A stretch of 64,000 nt of DNA, from NCBI RefSeq assembly GCF_050589605.1, contig NZ_JBNGOO010000008.1; one strand, 5' to 3'. Position 1 is the first letter of the stretch, and every line of letters begins with the position of its first letter. The notes beneath the pieces are model-generated. The model was not told where the DNA came from. It ran no database searches and saw only the letters and a list, made by a program, of their open reading frames with translations. Positions 53,101-59,816 of this stretch are shown in pieces. Origin of the DNA: Granulosicoccus sp947495035 (GTDB lineage Bacteria; Pseudomonadota; Gammaproteobacteria; Granulosicoccales; Granulosicoccaceae). A program made the position numbers and the translations under genes.

Positions 53101-55015
53101 GGCTGTATTGCATACACTCAAGGGCAGCGCGCGCATGGCCGGGCGCATGAGTATTGCCGAGCACGCGCATTCGCTGGAGCGGCAGTTGCAAGCCGCCGCG
53201 GAGAACTCCGAAGCGCAACAGGAAGCCTTGAAAGATGGCCTGATGATATTGAACAGCCTGGTCTTTCAGGCCTCTGCCCAGGCAAGTGTGGCCGACGCAG
53301 ACCAGCTTGAAGAGTCACAGGGTTCGCAGTCACCGTCATCCGAGCCACTGTTGGTCAGCGATGCGGCATTTGACGGTTTGCTGGAGCTGGCAACCGATGT
53401 GACGGTCAATCAGGCCCGCCTGAATCACGAACTGGGCAGCCTGCGCGAGATCTGTCAGGATATCGAAACCACTTCGGCTCGCTGGCAAGCCTTGCCGCAG
53501 GCGGAACAGTTTCGCAACACACCGGCGATGAACGAAATACTGGCGGACCTGGACGCGGCGCACGACAGCATGCGTCTGGCACTGCATCGCGCCGAACGCG
53601 AACAGCAGCATTCCTCGCGCGCTGCAGCCAGTCTGCAACAGGGGCTGATACGCACCAGGCTGGTTCGGGTGGATGAAATCGAGGAGCGGCTCGCCCAGGC
53701 TGTACAGGATGCCGCAGATCTGCTGGGGTGCCGGGCCTGCATTCGGATCAGTGGAGGTGAGGTGACACTCGATCGGGCGCTGTTCCGTCAACTGCAGGCA
53801 CCGCTGGAACATCTGGTGCGCAATTGCATCGTGCACGGGATCGAAAGCGAGGAAGAGCGTCTGCAAGCGGGCAAGCAGGCCATGGGCACCGTGAGTCTGC
53901 TGGCCAGTGTCGATGGCACTGATCTGGTCATCGAGGTCCATGATGATGGTCGTGGCATCGACAGGGCAGAACTGAATCGAGTCCTGCAGGCAAGAGGTGA
54001 AGCGCCGATTCAGACGCATGAACAACTGCAGGCCACCTTGTTTCGCTCCGGTTTCACCCGAATTGCATCGCCCACACCGGTAGGTGGTCATGGTCTGGGC
54101 CTGGCCGCCGTCGACGCCAGCCTGAGGCAATTGCGTGGTCATGTGCAGATTGCGACACAGCCGGGAGAGGGGACGCGGGTGTGTCTGCGCATTCCGCAGC
54201 ACATTGTGGTCAATCAGGTGGTACTGGTGGAAGAGGCTGGCGTACTGTTTGCCATGCCTGTCAATCAGGTGGATTCGGTCAATACGCCGCGTACCCGGGT
54301 GGAAGCACCGGAGCGGTATCGTCCGATCAGCCTGTCCCGGCTGATCGCACCCATGGACGGTGGTGACGCTTCCGGACAGCCGGTCGAGCGTGCGGCGGTG
54401 CTCGTCAGTGTCAGTGGCCAGCAGCTGGCGCTGGAAGTGGATCGGGTCATCGGTTATCGAGAGCTGGTCACTCAGGCGCTGGGATCACAGATGGCCAGCC
54501 TGAAATGCTACTCGGGCGGTAGTGTGCTGGCTGACGGTCGGCAGGTACTGATTCTGGACCTCAACCGAATCGTCGAGATGCCGAGGCCGGACACCGATGC
54601 TCCCGGCAGAGCTGCGCGATCTTCCCGGCGACCGGTAGCACTGGTGGTTGATGATTCATTGACAATGCGAGTGGCCACCGACGACATGTTGCAGCAATCG
54701 GGCATCGCGGTCCGGCAATGTCGCGACGGCGTCGAAGCGCTGGAGAGCATGGCCTCGGCGCTGCCGGACCTGATCATCCTGGATCTGGACATGCCGCGCC
54801 TCGACGGGCTCGGATTTCTGCGACAGATTCGCCGGCGCTACGCCGAAGCCTGCCCACCCGTCATCATCATCAGCAGTCGTGATGATGAAGCCAACAGGCA
54901 CCTGGCCGAAAGCCTGGGAGTCGTTCGATTTCTACCCAAGCCGTATGATGCAGAACAGCTACAGGATGCCATTCAAGCAGCCGGATTCCTCCTGCCGGAC
55001 CTCACCATCGCCTGA
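50168..55015 (+). CDS. chpA: Hybrid chemotaxis histidine kinase ChpA/PilL
   Basis: A 1615-residue CheA-type hybrid kinase controlling pilus motors. Order: degenerate helical phosphotransfer-like modules (about 15-820), an HPt with HTMAGSAQ near 843, an HPt with the canonical HTLKGSARMAG near 981, a coiled/dimerisation segment, the ATPase domain (N box LEHLVRNCIVHGIESEEER, G1 HDDGRGID, G2 GGHGLGLAAVDASLRQLRG), a CheW domain, and a C-terminal receiver with phospho-acceptor Asp near 1539 (ILDLDMPRLDG). P. aeruginosa ChpA is about 2,470 residues with more HPt domains, so this is a compact version. The start at MDESDDDS overlaps pilJ; no pilK or chpB follows. Confidence 0.92.
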   Translation: MDESDDDSVSEDSLPAPDFSHEALAHLRVQADDFALHLQVYLDNRDASTRQLLCDDLKRFRNTLVLLDKGAAVYVAEELLALLDADQQGQSADEEELGRVLLLASDQLSEHVTLLQGDITIDNALPLLPLVNDSRACRNEALLSDVLVLAAGIELPQPGSGSVAVTRGKDEAGSDWPAQRQAWVDRASAAHAGLAQRLLDWWRNADDDDLRAHKLRLVAHEIDALADFCESRKHLDILLPLFQAASLVARATADGQLTDGAALRSLYAQLERSLHRCAAVANPEDLLPGDLLRNFLYYVAQTESEDPAAIALRRRFRLDRIRQAARANQSRNTPTIGVGYHLSRAIRNSLAAETHELRQWLESDIDENGRQQPKLIRLRVRLSQLEPVLTLMGATQALSCLQSINADLRCLDEQATDQDLGRTPDDTGDTVAKTPFAPPATGESANDSSAAETPAQRCQRLAESLLLLDTLLDQNARDSIRRSTSSGVQVGDQNEQVYVDMAIDACLREARGSLHAVADSLTEMFHAQPLASDECQTVARQLEQVNQALQILPLPEVTPLLRGLVDVLTHLQVQGGRQVSLHENRSMRAVHEEIATLLVSMDYYLGCVLQPQASAGVLLVDAEEALLNACNLLGETPQPSHAVARDKDVERSVFRLLPFWDALGEALVQYRASPSGSPLAAIGQALGLLLNQARQGGSPAIVQLAGSASDWFERGPVMQQVLEEDQLSLLEEVHGVIPQLIDQWLSHGENPRGFADLLSRLDAVAEPFDLHDTGGLTLNVDDDLLSDTLDDSIHAALDNTLEHVFHFECLGHLDDLEASVSSALQPSADLSLRLPTEQMLRALHTMAGSAQTVGATGITAIVQPLQRVALTRQREGTSFDATETRYIRELLRALRARLHSLATGEPVTAEIVEIEARLPGFMAKVIPGSDTQSAGPALSANIRSLHDVFAEEARELLDRLRRAAHSSPADGTHIDAALAVLHTLKGSARMAGRMSIAEHAHSLERQLQAAAENSEAQQEALKDGLMILNSLVFQASAQASVADADQLEESQGSQSPSSEPLLVSDAAFDGLLELATDVTVNQARLNHELGSLREICQDIETTSARWQALPQAEQFRNTPAMNEILADLDAAHDSMRLALHRAEREQQHSSRAAASLQQGLIRTRLVRVDEIEERLAQAVQDAADLLGCRACIRISGGEVTLDRALFRQLQAPLEHLVRNCIVHGIESEEERLQAGKQAMGTVSLLASVDGTDLVIEVHDDGRGIDRAELNRVLQARGEAPIQTHEQLQATLFRSGFTRIASPTPVGGHGLGLAAVDASLRQLRGHVQIATQPGEGTRVCLRIPQHIVVNQVVLVEEAGVLFAMPVNQVDSVNTPRTRVEAPERYRPISLSRLIAPMDGGDASGQPVERAAVLVSVSGQQLALEVDRVIGYRELVTQALGSQMASLKCYSGGSVLADGRQVLILDLNRIVEMPRPDTDAPGRAARSSRRPVALVVDDSLTMRVATDDMLQQSGIAVRQCRDGVEALESMASALPDLIILDLDMPRLDGLGFLRQIRRRYAEACPPVIIISSRDDEANRHLAESLGVVRFLPKPYDAEQLQDAIQAAGFLLPDLTIA

Positions 55016-55120
55016 CGGTAAAACTTGACATGGCACCTGTTTGACTTGATTCAGGCTTGCCTTTGGTCGCTACAGGAGTATGATTGGGATATTAGTCCCA
55101 AATGGGCCGAGGGGAGGAAA

Positions 55121-57352
55121 ATGCGCATGAACGCACGAATCACGGTGGTTGCCGGTCTTGTCAGCGCGGTATTGCTGGCTGCCTGCAGCTCTGACAGTGA
55201 CACATCCGTCGAACCACTCGGTGATCGCAAGCTGCGAACACTGGGTAGCGGCGATGCATTTCTGGATGCCGTCAGGGAGGGCCTGATTGCGCAGAACACG
55301 GCCTCCCAGGGCAACCCTGACTATTTATCGTCCGAGTCCGGCGATCAGGATTCGGCGCCCGTGAGTGGCGATGGCGCGGCGTCGGGGGAATCCGGTGGTG
55401 ATACCGGTGGTGAAAGTGGCGGCGAGGGGGGTGTCGATGATTCCTCAAGTGGCAATGAGGTCACCTCGACCAATGTGCAGGAGCTGGGTGTGGACGAGCA
55501 GGACTGGGTCAAGGTCAATGCAAGCGGTGACCGACTCTATCTGCTGAACAGTGCCTACGACTACTACTACGGTCCGGAGGATGGTTTTATCGGCGATACG
55601 CTGCCCGGAGAAGAGCCTCTTGCGGCCGGCACGACTCTGCGCATCCTGCAACTCGACGCTGACGCTCCCGATGCCACTGGTCTCCGGGACTTGCCGCTGT
55701 CGCTCGATGGTCGTTACGCGGAAGGATTCTACCTCTACGAGAAGGACGAGCAGACGCAGGCAATAGTGAGTGCCTCGGGTAACAGTTTCTGGGCTTACTG
55801 GTCAGAACCTGCCATGTTCGGCGGGCGTGACAGTCTCATCACACGCGTGGATGTCAGCGATGCCGCCAATGCCTCGGTGACCGCCACACTGAACCTGGAC
55901 GGGCAGATCGTATCGAGCCGGAGAATCGGCAAATACCTGTTTCTGGCTTCACGCTTCTACCCGCAGTTGCCCGACGTGCAGTCATACCAGGTCAGCGCGG
56001 ACCAATGGCGAGAAGCCGTCAACAGCGCATCAGCGACCGATCTTCTGCCGCAATACAGCCTCGATGGCGGTGCGAACCGTACGGCGCTGATCGATCCCGG
56101 CAGCTGTTTCGTCTCGGATTCTGCCAGTAGCGACCACTATTATTCACCCGATATCATTACCTTGTCCGTGTTCGATCTGGAGGCCTGGCAGTTCAGCGAC
56201 AACGAGTGTTATCTCGGGGCGACGGAGACGCTGTATGCCTCGCCACAAGCCGTTTTCCTGGCTACCACGCAATACGACTATTCCTCAGGTCCGGTTGCCG
56301 AGAACGGTGGTTCCCTGTCCGTCGATGATGGTAGTTTTCCGGTGGATATCGAATGGCATGATCCCCGTGTGGATACCGATATTCATCAGTTCAATATCGA
56401 CTCTGGCCAACTGCTCTATGCCGGGTCGGGCACTGTCCAGGGGCATCTCGGCTGGAATCCTCTGCGCAAGCCTTTTCGCATGAGTGAACGGGACGGCTAC
56501 CTGCGCGTGGCAACCTTCAATGATCGGCAAGGTCTCGATGAAAGCCCCATTCTGCTGAGCGTATTGCACGCCGATGGTGGCGGAGAGCTGGACACGGTTG
56601 CAAGCCTGCCCAATGCGTCGGAGCCGGGTTTCATCGGCAAGCCGGGTGAGCAGCTGTATGCTTCGCGTTTTCTGGGCGATCGCGCCTATCTGGTGACATT
56701 CCGGCAGACCGATCCACTGTACATCATCGATCTGGCAGATCCGTTGCAGCCGGCCATCGCCGGAGAGTTGCAGATTGATGGTTACAGTGATTATCTGCAT
56801 CCCATCAGCGCGGACTATCTGCTGGGCATCGGCAAGGACGCTGTGGCAACACCGGGCGACATCGGTGACGGACGCGGCGCACTGGTTCAGGGCGTGAAAT
56901 TGTCCCTGTTCAATGTCAGCAATCCGGCCGCACCAACCGAAGTGCAATCCATGCTGGTCGGTCAGCGAGGCACCGAGTCACGCGCGCTCAGCGATCATCG
57001 AGCCATCGTCGTGCAGTCCGCCACGGATGATCATCCTGCACGCGTCGGTTTCGGTATCGATGTCCATGGACAGGCTTCACCGAGCAGTTCGCCCACCGGG
57101 CATGAGGCCACTACCTATCATGGCTGGAATTATTCGGGGTTTCACGGTTTCGAGATTCGTACCGGAGCCGATGCGGGTATTACCTCACGCGGTGCCATGG
57201 TGGTCGAGTCATTCGGGGACGGTGGCGATTACTACCACAGTTACGCCGATGATCGCGCCGTGATGGTCAATGACTCGGTGTTCTACATCCGTGGCGACAA
57301 GGTCCATGCTGCTCCCTGGGATGACCTGGCCAACCCGATGCCTGCTCGCTAG
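55121..57352 (+). CDS. Secreted beta-propeller domain lipoprotein
   Basis: A 743-residue exported protein. The signal peptide has a clear lipobox LLAAC|SSDS (Cys near residue 24), so it should be a lipoprotein. A Gly/Glu/Ser-rich linker (about 85-115) leads to the family signature TSTNVQELGVDEQDWVKVNASGDRLYLL, typical of the secreted beta-propeller (Beta_propel) family, which fills the remainder. Function is unknown; related proteins are extracellular in bacteria and archaea. The strong GGGGAGGA fits either ATG at 55121 (spacing 3) or, better, 55127 (spacing 9). Confidence 0.85.
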   Translation: MRMNARITVVAGLVSAVLLAACSSDSDTSVEPLGDRKLRTLGSGDAFLDAVREGLIAQNTASQGNPDYLSSESGDQDSAPVSGDGAASGESGGDTGGESGGEGGVDDSSSGNEVTSTNVQELGVDEQDWVKVNASGDRLYLLNSAYDYYYGPEDGFIGDTLPGEEPLAAGTTLRILQLDADAPDATGLRDLPLSLDGRYAEGFYLYEKDEQTQAIVSASGNSFWAYWSEPAMFGGRDSLITRVDVSDAANASVTATLNLDGQIVSSRRIGKYLFLASRFYPQLPDVQSYQVSADQWREAVNSASATDLLPQYSLDGGANRTALIDPGSCFVSDSASSDHYYSPDIITLSVFDLEAWQFSDNECYLGATETLYASPQAVFLATTQYDYSSGPVAENGGSLSVDDGSFPVDIEWHDPRVDTDIHQFNIDSGQLLYAGSGTVQGHLGWNPLRKPFRMSERDGYLRVATFNDRQGLDESPILLSVLHADGGGELDTVASLPNASEPGFIGKPGEQLYASRFLGDRAYLVTFRQTDPLYIIDLADPLQPAIAGELQIDGYSDYLHPISADYLLGIGKDAVATPGDIGDGRGALVQGVKLSLFNVSNPAAPTEVQSMLVGQRGTESRALSDHRAIVVQSATDDHPARVGFGIDVHGQASPSSSPTGHEATTYHGWNYSGFHGFEIRTGADAGITSRGAMVVESFGDGGDYYHSYADDRAVMVNDSVFYIRGDKVHAAPWDDLANPMPAR

Positions 57353-57358
57353 TGTTGT

Positions 57359-57395
57359 GCGGGCCCGGATCATGCACGAGTGATTCCGGGTCCGC
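57359..57395 (+). terminator. GC-rich hairpin after the beta-propeller gene
   Basis: GCGGGCCCGGATCA and TGATTCCGGGTCCGC form a near-perfect stem with one mismatch or bulge and an 8-base loop, starting 7 bases after the stop codon. No U-run follows, so intrinsic termination is uncertain. Confidence 0.4.
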
Positions 57396-57473
57396 GCGAC
57401 TGTGCAATAATCGTTCGCTGAGGAGCGCAGACAGCGCTTGGTTAAAGTTTGAAGGCAGGGAACAATCACGCAC

Positions 57474-58499
57474 ATGCGAATCGGGATCATTGGGGGTTCA
57501 GGCTATACCGGAGTGGAATTACTGAGATTGCTGTCGGTTCGCGACGACATCGACATCGTCTTCATCAGCTCCCGTGCGCAGGCCGGTACTCGGGTCGATG
57601 CCTTGTTCCCGAGCCTGCGCGGTCATGTCGACCTGCTGTTCTCGGACCCTGACGACGTCACGGACGCTGACTGCGATCTGGTGTTTTTCGCCACGCCCAA
57701 TGGCACAGCCATGAAGCAGGCTCCGGCGCTGCTCGAAAAGGGTATCCGTGTCGTTGATCTGTCGGCCGACTTCCGATTGAAGGATGTGCCGGTCTGGGAG
57801 CAGTGGTACGGCATGCAGCATGCCAGCGCCGAGTGGGTGGAGCGAGCCGTCTACGGTCTGCCGGAGATGAATCGCGACAGCATTCGCGATGCCTTGCTGG
57901 TGGCCAACCCGGGCTGTTATCCAACCACTGTGCAGTTGGGCTTCCTGCCATTGCTGGAAGCGGGCATCGTGGATACCGAAACGCTGATTGCCGATGCCAA
58001 ATCCGGAATCACCGGCGCGGGTCGAGGGGCCTCTGTTCCCAACCTGCTGGCAGAATCCGCCGACAGTTTTCGTGCTTATGGGGTTGCCGGGCATCGGCAT
58101 CTGCCGGAAATCGAGCAAGGTCTGGCCGCGATGAGCCCTGGTCCCGTGAGTCTGACGTTCACACCTCACCTGTTGCCGATCATCAGAGGCATTCATGCCA
58201 CCCTGTATGCCCGGCTCACGCAGAAAGTCGACCTACAGGCACTGTTCGAGGAACGATTCGGGGACGAACCCTTTGTCGATGTCATGCCGGCCGGTGCACA
58301 CCCCGAAACTCGCTCCGTGCGCGGCACCAACATGTGTCGCCTGGCGGTGCATCAACCGCAAGGACGGGACACGGCCGTCGTGCTGGCCGTGGAAGACAAT
58401 CTGGTGAAGGGGGCTGCCGGTCAGGCCATTCAGAACATGAATCTCATGCTCGGTCTGCCTGAAACCCGTGGTCTGCAACAACCGGCATTGATGCCCTGA
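57474..58499 (+). CDS. argC: N-acetyl-gamma-glutamyl-phosphate reductase
   Basis: Third step of arginine synthesis: NADPH-dependent reduction of N-acetylglutamyl phosphate. The 341-residue product has the NADP motif MRIGIIGGSGYTGVELLRLL, DLSADFRLKD, the catalytic Cys148 in LLVANPGCYPTT, and GVAGHRHLPEIEQGL with the catalytic His. Length is standard. It heads a run argC-DUF6776-erpA in the order known from Pseudomonas; the other arginine genes are not nearby. Confidence 0.96.
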   Translation: MRIGIIGGSGYTGVELLRLLSVRDDIDIVFISSRAQAGTRVDALFPSLRGHVDLLFSDPDDVTDADCDLVFFATPNGTAMKQAPALLEKGIRVVDLSADFRLKDVPVWEQWYGMQHASAEWVERAVYGLPEMNRDSIRDALLVANPGCYPTTVQLGFLPLLEAGIVDTETLIADAKSGITGAGRGASVPNLLAESADSFRAYGVAGHRHLPEIEQGLAAMSPGPVSLTFTPHLLPIIRGIHATLYARLTQKVDLQALFEERFGDEPFVDVMPAGAHPETRSVRGTNMCRLAVHQPQGRDTAVVLAVEDNLVKGAAGQAIQNMNLMLGLPETRGLQQPALMP

Positions 58500-58524
58500 A
58501 CGGTATACCGATCAGGGAGCGACC

Positions 58525-59289
58525 ATGATTTCCCGCATTCCAGGCAAGGCCTTCCTGCTGGTTGCGCTGTCTCTGTGCATACCGGCAGCCTGGATATCGG
58601 GACGCTTTCAGTCACAGGCATTGTCCCGGGAGCAACTGCGGCTTCTTCAAGCCAGTGCCGAGCAGGAGCAACTGCAGTTGCAGAACAGGGTGGAGTCGCT
58701 GCAATCCGATCTCAGGCAACAGGCGCTGTCTCTGGAAGTGGCTGAAGCCAGGGCCGCATCCCTGCAGGTCAGGCTGGACGACAGCGCGAAACAGTCGATG
58801 GACGACAAGGCCGAACTGGCCTTGTATCGTCGTATCGAAGGTACCGAGAGCGAGTGGACCATTCGGGTGGACGAATTGACCCGGACGAGTGCCGCGCCGG
58901 AAGCCCTGTCGATCACGCTGGTTCAGGCTCGTGGACGTGAACGAGCCTCCGGAGCCATCGCTGTGACCCTGCTGGCCAATCAGGCAGGCGTGGATCAGCG
59001 CTGGATACTGACTGACAGTGAGCTCGACCCGTTGGTCAGGGCCGCTGTGCCACAAGCGCCGAGCAGTGGAGAGTGGCGAGAGGATGAGCTTCTTGCATCG
59101 TCGCTGAGTGACGATGTCGTCAAGGTGGCTTTCTTTGATCTGCGTTTTTTCCAGACACTCTTGGTTAAGGCGAAGAACATCACTACCATCAACCCCGACT
59201 ACGTCGAAATATGGATCTTGCCTGAAGGCAAGCGACTGAAGCCGCACGTGCAGCGTTTCCGCTGGTCAGAGATCGCGTTCGATCAATGA
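58525..59289 (+). CDS. DUF6776-like membrane-anchored coiled-coil protein
   Basis: A 254-residue protein with an N-terminal signal-anchor (about 9-25, AFLLVALSLCIPAAW), a strongly heptad-like coiled coil (about 30-100, rich in Gln, Leu, Glu) and a C-terminal beta-rich domain (about 105-250) ending in VVKVAFFDLRFFQTLLVKAKN and YVEIWILPEGKRLKP. Function is unknown. Its position between argC and erpA is the same as that of a hypothetical protein in Pseudomonas. 25 bp separate it from argC, so they are probably cotranscribed. Confidence 0.78.
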   Translation: MISRIPGKAFLLVALSLCIPAAWISGRFQSQALSREQLRLLQASAEQEQLQLQNRVESLQSDLRQQALSLEVAEARAASLQVRLDDSAKQSMDDKAELALYRRIEGTESEWTIRVDELTRTSAAPEALSITLVQARGRERASGAIAVTLLANQAGVDQRWILTDSELDPLVRAAVPQAPSSGEWREDELLASSLSDDVVKVAFFDLRFFQTLLVKAKNITTINPDYVEIWILPEGKRLKPHVQRFRWSEIAFDQ

Positions 59290-59292
59290 AGA

Positions 59293-59324
59293 ATAGTTGA
59301 CTAAAACGCTAGGTCAAGTAAACT
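59293..59324 (+). promoter_or_regulatory. erpA promoter with IscR-like inverted repeat
   Basis: TTGACT (59297-59302) and TAAACT (59319-59324) are separated by 16 bp and form a plausible sigma-70 promoter. Overlapping them, TAGTTGACT (59294-59302) is repeated inversely as AGGTCAAGTA (reverse complement TACTTGACCT), with 8 bases between. The half-site TTGAC-T/C with flanking TA resembles IscR type 1 sites, though the centre is a few bases longer than the consensus. IscR control of erpA is known in E. coli. Confidence 0.45.
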
Positions 59325-59354
59325 GCCTAGCAATGAGAATGAGAGGAATTTCCA

Positions 59355-59720
59355 ATGAGTGCTGAAGTCAATTTTGACGACTTCGAGATGCCTGATCCCC
59401 TGGTCTTTACCGAGGCGGCGGCATTGAAAGTCAAGGAACTGATCGTGGAAGAGGGAAATCCCGACCTCATGCTGCGTGTCTTCGTTTCGGGTGGCGGCTG
59501 CAGTGGGTTCCAGTACGGCTTCACTTTCGACGAGGTCATCAACGAAGGCGATACCGAGGTGAAGAAAGAAGGCGTGAAGCTGCTCATTGACCCCATGAGC
59601 TTTCAATATCTGACGGGAGCCGAAATCGACTACACGGAAGGTCTGGAAGGATCCCAGTTCGTGATCCGCAACCCCAACGCCACGACCACCTGTGGCTGTG
59701 GTTCGTCTTTCTCCGTATAG
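59355..59720 (+). CDS. erpA: Iron-sulfur cluster insertion protein ErpA
   Basis: A-type carrier that delivers Fe-S clusters to apoproteins, including isoprenoid enzymes IspG/IspH. The 121-residue protein has the three ligand Cys: Cys49 in VSGGGCSGFQYGF and Cys113/Cys115 in TTCGCGSSF. The start follows GAGAGGAA. A strong terminator follows. The gene is essential in many gammaproteobacteria. Confidence 0.96.
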   Translation: MSAEVNFDDFEMPDPLVFTEAAALKVKELIVEEGNPDLMLRVFVSGGGCSGFQYGFTFDEVINEGDTEVKKEGVKLLIDPMSFQYLTGAEIDYTEGLEGSQFVIRNPNATTTCGCGSSFSV

Positions 59721-59766
59721 GGACAGATATTCTCGATCTGATCAGGCAACTAGGAAGGGCCTGGCG

Positions 59767-59815
59767 AGCCCCGTGAACTACCGGCCCTGATGGCCGGTCA
59801 GTTCACGGGGCTTTT
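59767..59815 (+). terminator. Strong intrinsic terminator after erpA
   Basis: A 12-bp outer stem AGCCCCGTGAAC/GTTCACGGGGCT and an inner 7-bp stem ACCGGCC/GGCCGGT close a small loop, followed directly by TTTT. It lies between the convergent erpA and M23 peptidase genes, ending 2 bp before the peptidase stop codon. Confidence 0.92.
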
Positions 59816-59816
59816 C

